DNA from: CAJCIW01 sp963833965
GTDB taxonomy: Bacteria > Chlamydiota > Chlamydiia > Chlamydiales > Rhabdochlamydiaceae
Assembly (NCBI GenBank): GCA_963833965.1
Contig: CAWHZZ010000003.1
Coordinates: 765,233 to 829,232, forward strand
Length of the DNA stretch: 64,000 bases
Direction of reading: 5' to 3'
The notes under the pieces are model-generated. The model was not told where the DNA came from. It saw nothing but the letters and a program-made list of their open reading frames with translations, and did no database searches. Of this stretch, positions 30,156-38,788 are shown one piece after another. Each line of letters begins with the position of its first letter. Position 1 is the stretch's first letter. The position numbers were made by a program, and so were the translations under genes.

Positions 30156-30608
30156 ATGAGAGACGACTCGATCATTCTTTCCTGCCTGACCAAACAACGG
30201 CAAGCCGTTGCGCTGTTCGAGGGGTGCCATACCACCGAAAAAAAATATGAAAAAATCATTGAGCTCGGCCGCCGGCTCGCTCCGTATCCCATTGAGTTTA
30301 AGACACCGGAACGCCTGGTCAAGGGGTGCCAGAGCGCGATGTACCTGCATGCGCAGATGGACAATGGGAAGATCCAATTCAAGGCCAGTTGCGACGCCCT
30401 CATCTCCGCGGGCCTTGCGGCTTTACTGTTCGCCGTCTATCACGACGAGCCCCCTCACGCTCTGCTCCTCTGCCCGCCTAAGTTCTTAGATGAACTGGGC
30501 ATCCATAGCGCTCTTTCTCCCGGACGCGCCAATGGCCTTGCCAGCCTGCATCAGCGCATGAAAAAAGAAGCATTGGAATTTTTAATCACCTCCTCAGCTA
30601 AAAGTTAA
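30156..30608 (+). CDS. sufE: SufE-like cysteine desulfurase sulfur acceptor
   Basis: 150 residues of the SufE/CsdE family, which takes sulfur from a cysteine desulfurase and passes it to the Fe-S scaffold. The catalytic Cys is in VKGCQSAMYL (Cys58), preceded by LAPYPIEFKTPERL, and FLDELGIHSALSPGRANGLA is the conserved C-terminal region. No other suf gene is in the window, so its partners must be elsewhere. It stands alone and diverges from infA. Confidence 0.92.
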   Translation: MRDDSIILSCLTKQRQAVALFEGCHTTEKKYEKIIELGRRLAPYPIEFKTPERLVKGCQSAMYLHAQMDNGKIQFKASCDALISAGLAALLFAVYHDEPPHALLLCPPKFLDELGIHSALSPGRANGLASLHQRMKKEALEFLITSSAKS

Positions 30609-30673
30609 TTTTAATTAGCGATTTATTAATGTTATTGATATGCTAATTCGACATTTTTAAATGAGGAAAATTT

Positions 30674-31564
30674 ATGGCAACAACTTCTGTCACAACTGCA
30701 TCACGAGCTCCTGTTTCGACCAGTCCTACAACGCCGAACACGACTTACCTCAGCCGCTGCATCGAGAACCTCTCTCCAGAAAAAGTCGCGAATTTTCAAG
30801 GCCAAGCGAGCAAATGGCGCACGGTTGCCATCATCTCAACCGTGGCCTTCTTTGCCCTCGCCATCGGGGCATTCATCACCACAAGCATCCTCCTCCCCGC
30901 TTACTTGCCGCTTGCCGGAATCGGCTCCCTCCTCCTCGCCTTCCCAGCTGCCCAGCAAGTCCAAAAATTCCTGAGTTGGGCCGAGGAAGCGCAAAAAGAG
31001 GCCGATAAATTCTCCCTCATCCAGCGCGAATACGCAGACTTAAATGCGAAAGACCCTGTCGGCCTGCAGCGCGAGCTTTTGAAAATGGGAATCCTCTGGT
31101 TCCAAATTCGAGGCATGCAAGTGCAGCATCCAGAACGCCTTTCAGAATTGAACCCCCTGCTCGCTCATGCGAAATATTTGGAATGCCAAACAACAGCATT
31201 GCTGGAACACCGAGATCAACATGCCCGAGAAGCTCAACAAGCGGGCGAAGACATCCAGAAAAAAGCCCAAGAACAGCGCTATGCCCTGCGATGCGAAGAC
31301 GCTGCTTTGACCTGCAAAATCAAAAATGCGTTTTACCACGCCGTGCTGCGCAATCCCGGCTTTACCGGCACCTTCGACGGCCTCGGCACCCCTTCGAAAA
31401 ATGGCTTTGAAGAGCGCATGCTCGGAAATGGATTGGGCGAGACGACAGCGAACAATCTATTTACCTTCAACAACGCCACCATCGCCCCCATCACCTATGA
31501 ACAAGCCAAGACGATGACTGCCGCCGAGCTCGGCCAGAAATTTTTCACCGCTATGGCAGTTTAA
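30674..31564 (+). CDS. Inc-like membrane protein, tandem paralogue 1 (296 aa)
   Basis: GAGGAAAATTT precedes ATG 30674. A Ser/Thr-rich N-terminus is followed by YLSRCIENLSPEKV, then two closely spaced hydrophobic segments (about residues 50-72 and 76-92, a bilobed domain as in chlamydial Inc proteins), then a long charged helical part and a conserved C-terminal block (KIKNAFYHAVLRNPGFTGTF; LGNGLGETTANNLFTFNNAT; MTAAELGQKFF). Three such genes stand in tandem. Placement in the inclusion membrane is inferred from the bilobed pattern only. Confidence 0.65.
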   Translation: MATTSVTTASRAPVSTSPTTPNTTYLSRCIENLSPEKVANFQGQASKWRTVAIISTVAFFALAIGAFITTSILLPAYLPLAGIGSLLLAFPAAQQVQKFLSWAEEAQKEADKFSLIQREYADLNAKDPVGLQRELLKMGILWFQIRGMQVQHPERLSELNPLLAHAKYLECQTTALLEHRDQHAREAQQAGEDIQKKAQEQRYALRCEDAALTCKIKNAFYHAVLRNPGFTGTFDGLGTPSKNGFEERMLGNGLGETTANNLFTFNNATIAPITYEQAKTMTAAELGQKFFTAMAV

Positions 31565-31583
31565 TCCTCAGTCTGTATATGAT

Positions 31584-31613
31584 TTAAGGCCTTTCAAAAC
31601 AAAAAGGCCTTAA
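31584..31613 (+). promoter_or_regulatory. Hairpin covering the ribosome-binding site of Inc-like paralogue 2
   Basis: A perfect 11-bp stem, TTAAGGCCTTT (31584-31594) with AAAGGCCTTAA (31603-31613), loop CAAAACAA. The right arm contains the only Shine-Dalgarno-like AAGG and its last base is the A of the start codon at 31613. No T-run follows, so a translational control structure fits better than a terminator. Confidence 0.55.
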
Positions 31614-32497
31614 TGATGACAACTTCAGTCGCACTTCTACCCTCTTTCTCAGCCTCAGCCGCCACAAGTCGCTCCACTTACCTCGACCGTTTCGTCCAAA
31701 ATTTATCCCCGGAAAAAGTGAAAAACAATGAATGGGATGCTAAAAAATGGCACATCGTCTCCATCGTTGCGCTCGTCGCCATGACCACCATTTGTGTCGT
31801 TACCCTAGCTCTAGTGGGGGCGGTCTTCCCATTGCTTTTCCCAGTTGTCGGGGTCGGCGCTGTTCTCGGCGGTTGTTTTGCTGGCTCCCAATTTAATCGA
31901 TTTCAGGAATGGTCAAACGAGGCCCAAGCCAATGCCAATAAACACAAGAACTTGCAGCGGCACTATGCGGAGATCAGCGGGAAAACGCCTCTGCAGCTGC
32001 AGCGTATTCTCCAGCAAATGGGCATCGTCTGGACTCAGATCCCTGGCATCCAAGTTCAGCATCCTGAGGAGGGTCTGACTCGATTAACACCTGTCATCGC
32101 GTACGCCAAACTCCTCGAGGAGCATACACAACAAGCGATGGAAAAAAAGAACGCGCTCGCGGCTGAAGCACAGAGGCAAAATGATCCCCACATGAAGGCG
32201 ATCAAGCAGAGTGATGCCCTCAATAGCGAATTCAACGGCTTGGCAATAAAAATTTTAAATGCATTTGCCAATGCCGTCTTGCGCAATCCGGACTATCGAG
32301 GAAATTGGGAGGAGCTGGGAAACTATTCGAAAAACAATTTTGATAATCAAGTCCTTGGCAATGCCCTCGGCGAATCGACGCCATGTCAAATGTTTATTTT
32401 TAACAATCGCAACGTCGCCCCCATCACCTACATGGAAGCGAAAACAATGTCGGTCGCAGAATTAGGTCAAAGATTTATTAATGCTATGGCCGGTTAG
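31613..32497 (+). CDS. Inc-like membrane protein, tandem paralogue 2 (294 aa)
   Basis: Paralogue of the genes on both sides: TYLDRFVQNLSPEKV, bilobed hydrophobic region (IVALVAMTTICVVTLALVGA and LLFPVVGVGAVLGGCFAG, about residues 45-87), charged helices, then ILNAFANAVLRNPDYRGNWE, LGNALGESTPCQMFIFNNRN and MSVAELGQRFINAMAG. The start may be ATG 31613 or 31616. The hairpin 31584-31613 hides the ribosome-binding site, so translation may depend on the upstream gene or on a switch. Confidence 0.65.
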   Translation: MMTTSVALLPSFSASAATSRSTYLDRFVQNLSPEKVKNNEWDAKKWHIVSIVALVAMTTICVVTLALVGAVFPLLFPVVGVGAVLGGCFAGSQFNRFQEWSNEAQANANKHKNLQRHYAEISGKTPLQLQRILQQMGIVWTQIPGIQVQHPEEGLTRLTPVIAYAKLLEEHTQQAMEKKNALAAEAQRQNDPHMKAIKQSDALNSEFNGLAIKILNAFANAVLRNPDYRGNWEELGNYSKNNFDNQVLGNALGESTPCQMFIFNNRNVAPITYMEAKTMSVAELGQRFINAMAG

Positions 32498-32566
32498 TTT
32501 CATTTTAATTGAAGTTTAAGCCATAATTCCATATAATATAAAACTTTATTATTTTAAGAGGTTATT

Positions 32567-33442
32567 ATGGCGACTTCTGTGAGTGTCGGCAATTCAACCC
32601 CTCCCACTAAAACATATCTTCAACAATGCGTCGAAGATCTTGAACCCAGCAAGCTTTCCTCACTGCAACAAAAATCCACCCTTTGGCAAGTGGCCTCCGT
32701 CGCCACGCTAGTGGCTTACACGGCGCTGGCCGTGACGGGCATCGGGCTCGCTGCCATGTATGCGCCGATTTACATTCCAGTCCTCGCCGTCGGCTCTTTG
32801 TTTCTTTTAGGCCCAACCCAAAAAGGGGCCAATGTTTTTGAAAAATGGGCGGCCGAGGCAAACGCTCGCGCCGAGCAAATCAAAGAAATTTCACAGAATT
32901 GCCAGGCCATGTCTTCAGCTACCCCTCGAGACCTTCAGCAAACCCTTCAACAAAAAGGGATCTATTGGTTCACTATCCCGGGCATGGTGCTGAACCCTGC
33001 CAACATCGACACGCTAAAACCCCTTATCGCGCGCCATGCTTTCTGGGAAAAGAAGATCGAAACGATCGAAGCCGATAAAACCTCCAAGCTGACGGAAGCG
33101 ACCAAGCTAGCAGCAGAAAATTACGAGAAAAATAAAGAAGAAATCAATGAGTTGCGCAAGGATGCTCTTAACTTGGAAAAGAACGCTTTGGAGAGCAAAA
33201 TCAAAAACGCCTTTATCAACGCCGTCATCCGCCGGCCCGATTTTAAGGGAGCTTTAGAAAATGTGGGAACATTTTCCCCAATGACGGGCCCCGAACACGC
33301 GATTGGAACTGCTGTCGGCGCCACTTCAGCGGCGGAGTTGTTCACCTTCAAAAATGGACGCGTGGCGGCATTGACAAGCGATGAAGTAAAAAGATTAAGA
33401 GTCCCCGACCTCGCGATGCGGTTATTGGCAGGGATGGCATAA
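32567..33442 (+). CDS. Inc-like membrane protein, tandem paralogue 3 (291 aa)
   Basis: GAGGTTATT precedes ATG 32567. It has the same layout as paralogues 1 and 2: TYLQQCVEDLEPSKL, a bilobed hydrophobic region (VASVATLVAYTALAVTGIGL and YIPVLAVGSLFLLG), a charged helical middle rich in Lys/Glu with a coiled-coil look (about residues 155-215), and KIKNAFINAVIRRPDFKGAL with GTAVGATSAAELFTFKNGRV at the end. It is the most diverged of the three. A fourth, unrelated small membrane protein gene follows 3 bp after its stop. Confidence 0.65.
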   Translation: MATSVSVGNSTPPTKTYLQQCVEDLEPSKLSSLQQKSTLWQVASVATLVAYTALAVTGIGLAAMYAPIYIPVLAVGSLFLLGPTQKGANVFEKWAAEANARAEQIKEISQNCQAMSSATPRDLQQTLQQKGIYWFTIPGMVLNPANIDTLKPLIARHAFWEKKIETIEADKTSKLTEATKLAAENYEKNKEEINELRKDALNLEKNALESKIKNAFINAVIRRPDFKGALENVGTFSPMTGPEHAIGTAVGATSAAELFTFKNGRVAALTSDEVKRLRVPDLAMRLLAGMA

Positions 33443-33445
33443 CTT

Positions 33446-33832
33446 ATGTTCCCATTTATTTCGCAAGATCAGTTGGAAAAGATCCTAGCCCGCGCAGAGG
33501 AAGCGCTAAACCTTGTTGGCTATATTCCTCTTGTCTCCATTCTTTCGGCGGCGGTGCGTTCTCTCGGCGGAATGCTGCAAGTTTTGCTTGGAGCGATTTT
33601 TGCCGTGGGCCATTTTTTAGAGGGCTATTTTTCAAAAAAAGCGCAATCTCTCTACAAGAGCCGATTGTGCACCCACTATTTCTTTCACGGGATCTTCAAT
33701 GTTCTGCGGGCAAAGATCGAAGCGGTTCCTTTTTTAAGCCTGCTGATCTGCCTCCCCTACGACCGTCTCTTCAGAAAGCGTTTCAGATACCCTGTCGAAA
33801 CACGCGAAGACGTGATTGACATCTCACAATAA
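33446..33832 (+). CDS. Small membrane-associated protein, unknown
   Basis: 128 residues from ATG 33446, 3 bp after the Inc-like trio and probably in the same transcript. Two hydrophobic stretches (LVGYIPLVSILSAAVRSLGG and LLGAIFAVGHFLEGYF; then AVPFLSLLICLPYDRLF) alternate with basic segments. A similar small protein with a YFFHG or PLVS pattern is common in environmental chlamydiae to my recollection, but no family can be named. The end overlaps the convergent peptidase gene by 9 bp. Confidence 0.55.
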   Translation: MFPFISQDQLEKILARAEEALNLVGYIPLVSILSAAVRSLGGMLQVLLGAIFAVGHFLEGYFSKKAQSLYKSRLCTHYFFHGIFNVLRAKIEAVPFLSLLICLPYDRLFRKRFRYPVETREDVIDISQ

Positions 33833-35011
33833 CGTGAGAAGCTTATCCTGGATTCCGCCATTGATCTCCACCTTTCCCTTGTCGCCGAGGTAAACATCGT
33901 ATTCTAGGCGAATGCCGAATTCGGGCAGATAAATAGCAGGCTCGAGGGAAAAACAGGTGTGTGGGATCAGCTCCCGCAAATCTTGCGTCTCCAAGCTGTC
34001 GATATGCGCTCCTGGGCCATGGTCTTGCGTGTAGATGTTATGACCTGTCCGATGGGTGAAATATTGCCCGTAGCCCTTCTCCTCAATGATTTTTCTAGAG
34101 ACCTGGTCGACCTCGTAACCTTTGATGCTCTCCCCTTTGGAATAGCGGCTGATAACGAAATCGGTGGCGGCCTTCTGCGCGGCGCGCACGATTGAAAAGA
34201 CCTCCTCTTGTTTTGCCGTGGGCTTTGTGTCAGCGACCGCGACGCGGCAAATGTCCGCATAGACCGCTCTCGGGTGCTTTTTTTTGCACCAAATGTCGAT
34301 CAAGACGAAATCCTCTTTTTCGATGGGGCTCGATTTTTCCTTCGTCGGCTCGTAATGGGGGTCGGAGCAATGGGCGTTAACGCCGACGATCGGCCTTGCC
34401 ATCATCGTAAAACCTCGAGCATTGATCTGCTCGTAGATAAACTGCTGCACATCGTATTCGGTGATCTTATTTCCTTTTTTCAGCGCCTCGGAAATTTTTG
34501 CAAAGGCCTCTGCCTCCATCTGATCGAGCAGGTTGCCCGCTTCTTTGTGCATCTCGTATTGTTCTTCGTCCAAAACGCAGGTGAAATTTTGCAGAAAAGA
34601 TCCCGAGGAGACGACCTCGATGCCCAAACTGCGGACAAGATCGATGGTCCCGGCGTCGACTTTAGAGAGATAGGGGATCGCGTTTTTCGGCGAATATTCC
34701 ATGGCGATCTTTTTCGAGCCTTTGAGGATTTTTCCGAGCTGTGCCTCGAGCTCTTGCCATTTTAAGAAAAATACAGTTTCTCCCGGAACGTGCTCAATGA
34801 CGTGCGGTTCGATCTTATGCATCAATTTGATAGGAGCGCCTTTGGCGGGAATCCAATAGAAAAAGCGGCGTGTCGTCAGCGAGTTGGGATCAATTTGTAA
34901 AAATTCTCGCGTTAAAGGGTTGTTGCCATTGAAATCGTAGAGCAGCCAACCATCGATCTTTTCCTTCGCGAGATGTTTTTGAACTTCTTGAATGCGTGTC
35001 TGCCAGTCCAT
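33824..35011 (-). CDS. M24 family metallopeptidase (Xaa-Pro aminopeptidase-like)
   Basis: About 395 residues, creatinase-like N-terminal domain plus pita-bread peptidase. Metal-ligand positions are visible: Asp in FVLIDIWCKKK and in AVYADICRV, His in FTHRTGHNI, Glu in TCFSLEPAIYL and in FGIRLEYDVYL. It should remove N-terminal residues before proline or a related dipeptide. ATG 35011 was chosen because GAGGA precedes it; an in-frame TTG lies one codon upstream. It is downstream of the HEAT-repeat gene with a gap of 6 bp, so probably the same operon. Confidence 0.9.
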   Translation of the reverse strand: MDWQTRIQEVQKHLAKEKIDGWLLYDFNGNNPLTREFLQIDPNSLTTRRFFYWIPAKGAPIKLMHKIEPHVIEHVPGETVFFLKWQELEAQLGKILKGSKKIAMEYSPKNAIPYLSKVDAGTIDLVRSLGIEVVSSGSFLQNFTCVLDEEQYEMHKEAGNLLDQMEAEAFAKISEALKKGNKITEYDVQQFIYEQINARGFTMMARPIVGVNAHCSDPHYEPTKEKSSPIEKEDFVLIDIWCKKKHPRAVYADICRVAVADTKPTAKQEEVFSIVRAAQKAATDFVISRYSKGESIKGYEVDQVSRKIIEEKGYGQYFTHRTGHNIYTQDHGPGAHIDSLETQDLRELIPHTCFSLEPAIYLPEFGIRLEYDVYLGDKGKVEINGGIQDKLLTLL

Positions 35012-35017
35012 CAATCC

Positions 35018-36754
35018 TCAGTGGTATAGACACTGGATTAAAGCAGAAGCGGAGACAACGCGCAAGATTTGAAACGGCTCTTTTAAAATATCGAGCAGAA
35101 ACGGGATGCTGTCGCGGTCGCCGATGTGGGCCAAAGCCTCGAGGATGTGGACTTTCATCTCTCGATCGACATGGGGGTAGGCCTCTTGGAGGATTTTCAC
35201 CGCTGATGGGTCGCTTCCAACAATGGCCAAGATCATAGCAGCCTGCACGCGAATTTTTTCATCGGGATCTGTGAGCAATTCTCGCACCGCGGCGAGGTCC
35301 TCCTCATCGCCCTCTTGCAGAAGCGTTGCGGCCGCTGCGCCCGTGACTCCCCACGTTCTAGCCTGCAGGAATTCCCTCACCGCGTGTTGCGCCTGAGGGT
35401 AGCGCAAAATGCTCAAGATGGAGAGAATCTCCAACTTGACGAGCTGATCGACGACGGCGGGATAATGGGGAATGTGCTCAACGTGCTTGACGCGGCTCGG
35501 CGCAAGAGAGCGGAAGAGAGGATTGCTGCTAGCGTCCCACATCCACAGAGTGTTTTTTTCTTGGCTGAAGACTTTGTGCAGGGCGTCACACGCCATTTTG
35601 ACTTGGATGCGCTGGCCGATCAGTCCGAGGGCCAAATTCACTTTGACGTACGGGTCGTCGGTTTCATAAAATTCCTTCAGTTCGAGTTTAAGCCCATATC
35701 TGCCGCTCGCGGCCAGCGCCGCCGACGCAAGGCGCCGCCATTCGGCGTTCGGTGATTTTATCCACTTGGCTAAATGGCGCGAGCCCTCTTTTTCATCGTT
35801 CAGAAGAAGGACATAAGAGGCTGTGACGGCCACTTCCGGCGAAGTGTTGTTGAGATTGTCAGCGATGAGATCAGAAACAGCCGCCTCTCCGATTTTTTGC
35901 AGGCGCATCAAAGCGATGGCATTGAGCGCGGAGATGCGGACATCCGACGAGGCGTCTTTTAATAGGGGTAAAAGAAGATCGGTCTCTTCGAATAGGTTTA
36001 GATGCGCGATCCCCTCGGCGGCGAGCTGGCGCAGTCCCGCGCGGTCGCTCTCGACAAGGCTCAAAAGCTCATCACGCTCGATGGTGTCGTACATGCTGAC
36101 AAGGGCGATGATGGCAGATGCCTTTTCTTCGATCAATGTGCGAGGGTTGCCGATGATTTCTTTGAGTTCCGGCTTGAGTTCGCTCATGCGCAATTGCCCC
36201 GCCGCCTGGATTGCGTCGAGGCGGACATACCATACTTTTTCACCCTTCAACAAACGGGCAATTTCTTCTTTGAGGGGCGCATCGCCAAACGAGGAGGATA
36301 ATTTGAGGGCGATCGAGCGCAGAAGGGCGTTGGAGGAACGGAGATGGCCAAGTAGAATCGGAATCGCCTTAGCATCGCGCGTGAAGGCAGCCCCGAGCAT
36401 CGAGTTCATCCGGATGTTGATCTGCGATGAGGACTCCCCCTTGTTCAAAACACCCCAGGCGAGCATCTCGAGCATGCGCCTCTTCTCTTTTTCGTCTTGG
36501 AATTGGATCCGAGTTTCGATCCATTGCTCCATCGCCTCCATCTCATCGCCTTTCTCGCAGAGCGCGCGAATGTAGGCCATTTGCAATGATTTGGACTCGG
36601 GAAACTCCTTCAGGGCACTCTTTGCTTCTTCAACAGCTGCCCCTCGGTCTGAGATCATGAGGTGCGCTTGGACCCGTTTTTTGTACTCCTCTTCAGAAAA
36701 GACGCTATAGGCACTGGTGCAAATGCAAATAGCTGCTGCAGCGTAAAACAACAT
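35018..36754 (-). CDS. Exported HEAT-repeat protein
   Basis: 578 residues. A signal-peptide-like start (MLFYAAAAICICTSAYSVFS) is followed by a TPR-like segment (about residues 35-90) and then repeated HEAT/PBS-lyase-type helical pairs to the end, for example LLSLVESDRAGLRQLAAEGI, LLPLLKDASSDVRISALNAI, VRELLTDPDEKIRVQAAMIL and LLDILKEPFQILRVVSASAL. Such solenoids bind other proteins. No catalytic motif is visible. It lies 3 bp after the HIT gene within a conserved chlamydial block (HEAT, HIT, MYG1-like, LOG-like; compare CT384-CT387, from memory). Confidence 0.8.
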   Translation of the reverse strand: MLFYAAAAICICTSAYSVFSEEEYKKRVQAHLMISDRGAAVEEAKSALKEFPESKSLQMAYIRALCEKGDEMEAMEQWIETRIQFQDEKEKRRMLEMLAWGVLNKGESSSQINIRMNSMLGAAFTRDAKAIPILLGHLRSSNALLRSIALKLSSSFGDAPLKEEIARLLKGEKVWYVRLDAIQAAGQLRMSELKPELKEIIGNPRTLIEEKASAIIALVSMYDTIERDELLSLVESDRAGLRQLAAEGIAHLNLFEETDLLLPLLKDASSDVRISALNAIALMRLQKIGEAAVSDLIADNLNNTSPEVAVTASYVLLLNDEKEGSRHLAKWIKSPNAEWRRLASAALAASGRYGLKLELKEFYETDDPYVKVNLALGLIGQRIQVKMACDALHKVFSQEKNTLWMWDASSNPLFRSLAPSRVKHVEHIPHYPAVVDQLVKLEILSILSILRYPQAQHAVREFLQARTWGVTGAAAATLLQEGDEEDLAAVRELLTDPDEKIRVQAAMILAIVGSDPSAVKILQEAYPHVDREMKVHILEALAHIGDRDSIPFLLDILKEPFQILRVVSASALIQCLYH

Positions 36755-36757
36755 TGC

Positions 36758-37093
36758 CTATCCAAGGTGGCCGAGTTTGCGGCCGCCGATGAGATGAAAA
36801 TGCAGATGGAAAATGATCTGTCCTCCCTCATGGCCGTTATTGGTCAAGAAGCGATAGCCCTCCTCAATGTTGTATTCATCCGCAAGTTTTTGGGCGATCT
36901 CAGCGATTTCAGCGATCAAGGGGAGGTCCTCGGCCGTGACCGATTGCAAATTGGGAATCTCTTTCTTGGGCATGATGAGAATGTGCACCGGAGCGACCGG
37001 AGCGATGTCCTCGATGGCCAAGATCCTCTCGTTTTCGAAAACTTTTTTGCAGGGAAGCTCCCCTTTGATGATTTTAGCGAACACTGTGGTCAT
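36758..37093 (-). CDS. HIT family nucleotide-binding protein (HinT-like)
   Basis: 111 residues, full length for a HINT-type hydrolase. The histidine triad HLHFHLIGG lies near the C-terminus, and IIKGELPCKKVFENERILAI with HILIMPKKEI are typical. It probably hydrolyses purine nucleoside phosphoramidates. It starts within the last 20 bp of the MYG1-like gene, so the two are translationally coupled. Confidence 0.94.
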   Translation of the reverse strand: MTTVFAKIIKGELPCKKVFENERILAIEDIAPVAPVHILIMPKKEIPNLQSVTAEDLPLIAEIAEIAQKLADEYNIEEGYRFLTNNGHEGGQIIFHLHFHLIGGRKLGHLG

Positions 37094-37961
37094 AACCGAT
37101 CCTATTTAAAACATATTCTAGCGCTTTGAGGACGTCCTCTTTTGTCTCCCAGACGGAAATGAATCGCCCTTTATGGCAGAAGATCGCCCCAGGAATCCCA
37201 GAGACGCGCTTCAAGTCATCATTGAGAAGACCGGCCCACTCCTGCGGCAGCGGCATCCGGACTTTCATCCGCTCTTCCAACGTGGGAGGGATTCCCCTCA
37301 ACTTCCAATGGCCACTGGAGGGCATGATGATAAAAAGCGCGGGATGCGTCTCTCCTCCCATGTCGAAAAAACACTCCATCCAAGGCATCGCCTCTTCAAA
37401 AATAAGAAATTTTTCCTTTTTGGCCATGCTTTCCGCGACTTTTTCACGGCAGGTCATAATGTATTGAAACCGTTCCAACAGCCGCCTTAAATGTCCCTCG
37501 ACAAATTCCAAAGCTTCAAAAAAAGCCCTTGTCTGCTCTTCTTTTGGCGCATCGTAGAGCGGAGGAACGAAATTGGAAACGACTTGAGAGAAGGTGCACG
37601 TCCCCTCTTCCAACAAAGCCCGTCCATTGTCATGCGCATCCACTCCCAGGATCAAAGAACGGTTGAAAAAATCATAGGTCGGCTCATCGACGATCCCCTT
37701 TTCTTTCAAGTAGAGCCAAATCATCCCCGCACTGCTCAAATCCCCGGTGTATTCGGATTGATGATGATCAAAGCGCTTCTCTTCGGGGTTATAAACTCCG
37801 CCGACATCGCAAACGTATTCGCACTCCGAGAGAGTCTTCAAATCGCGCGTGCGTACAATTTTGTCTTTATCGATTTGACCAAAGGCCGCCAAAAGAGCGC
37901 ATGCGGTCACTTCGTCGGCGTGAAAAGAACCATCGTGGGTCCCAAAGCTGCGGAGTCTCAT
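37074..37961 (-). CDS. MYG1 / UPF0160 family protein (putative DHH-type exonuclease)
   Basis: 295 residues. The N-terminal FGTHDGSFHADEVTACALL and KRFDHHQSEYTGDLSSAGMI are the metal-binding motifs of the MYG1 family. Eukaryotic MYG1 has been described as a 3'-5' RNA exonuclease. Bacterial members are known but less studied. It is the first gene of the minus-strand operon MYG1-like/HIT/HEAT/M24 peptidase. Confidence 0.88.
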   Translation of the reverse strand: MRLRSFGTHDGSFHADEVTACALLAAFGQIDKDKIVRTRDLKTLSECEYVCDVGGVYNPEEKRFDHHQSEYTGDLSSAGMIWLYLKEKGIVDEPTYDFFNRSLILGVDAHDNGRALLEEGTCTFSQVVSNFVPPLYDAPKEEQTRAFFEALEFVEGHLRRLLERFQYIMTCREKVAESMAKKEKFLIFEEAMPWMECFFDMGGETHPALFIIMPSSGHWKLRGIPPTLEERMKVRMPLPQEWAGLLNDDLKRVSGIPGAIFCHKGRFISVWETKEDVLKALEYVLNRIGYDHSVR

Positions 37962-38083
37962 AAAAACCCAATCTCTCTAAGGACTAATTCTACTCCCGCA
38001 AAAAATAATGCTCAAGAGGTGCTCTGCAATTGACCGATTAAAAAAATATGTTTACAGTGAAGCGAAGTAAGGAGTCTTTCCCA

Positions 38084-38773
38084 ATGAGTATTCCTCCCAT
38101 TCAACCGACCGGCCAGCCTTCGGAGCTTCCCGGAGGGAGTCCGCTTCGCGACCGCGTCCGCAACTCTCTCACCTCCCTTCGACAAGGGACCGATGCCCTT
38201 CAGGGGGCTTTGGCCGCACATGAGAACCCCGCCCAAATCAGCCACCTCTTCGAGCAGCTTCAACAGCCTGTCCAAACCCTTGCGCAATTAGCAAACAGGC
38301 AGCCGCCCGTGATGTCCCAAAATGAAATCGACGTGGTCAAGGACTTAAATATGCAGGTTGAATTAACTCAGATGGACATCCAGGAAATTTCTCCGTCATC
38401 CATTGCCGCCATTCAGGGAAGTGCAACGACGCTCTTCCACCTGTTTGCTGCCGAGGCCGCAGGGATCCCTGAGCCGAATACGGCTTCTCTGCAAGCGATC
38501 AACTATTTGTCTGCGCTATCAGAAGCTTTTCAGCTGCACCTCAAAAGCAAGTCCAAAGACTCCGACCACATCGCCGCCAGGATGCAGGCCCCTATGAAGG
38601 AATTAGAGCAACTCTCCTCGTTGGGAATCTTGACCTCTCAGCAATCGGATTTGGTCTCCGAATTGACGATCACTTACAACACACAGATCAAAATTCCCGA
38701 CCGCGCCACACCCGAAACTCTCTCGCAATTTCATACGCATCTTCAAACTTTAACGCATTTACTGACGTCTTAG
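38084..38773 (+). CDS. Helical protein of unknown function, possible effector
   Basis: ATG 38084 has AAGGAG 9 bp upstream, so I prefer it to the in-frame ATG 38048. The product (229 residues) has a Pro/Ser/Gly-rich start (MSIPPIQPTGQPSELPGGSP), then amphipathic helices rich in Gln, Leu and Ala with no membrane segment or Cys. The Ser/Pro-rich disordered N-terminus is compatible with a type III secretion substrate, but no signal can be proved by eye. It sits between the MYG1-like operon and the LOG-like gene. Confidence 0.6.
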   Translation: MSIPPIQPTGQPSELPGGSPLRDRVRNSLTSLRQGTDALQGALAAHENPAQISHLFEQLQQPVQTLAQLANRQPPVMSQNEIDVVKDLNMQVELTQMDIQEISPSSIAAIQGSATTLFHLFAAEAAGIPEPNTASLQAINYLSALSEAFQLHLKSKSKDSDHIAARMQAPMKELEQLSSLGILTSQQSDLVSELTITYNTQIKIPDRATPETLSQFHTHLQTLTHLLTS

Positions 38774-38788
38774 AACCTGGCTGCAATT

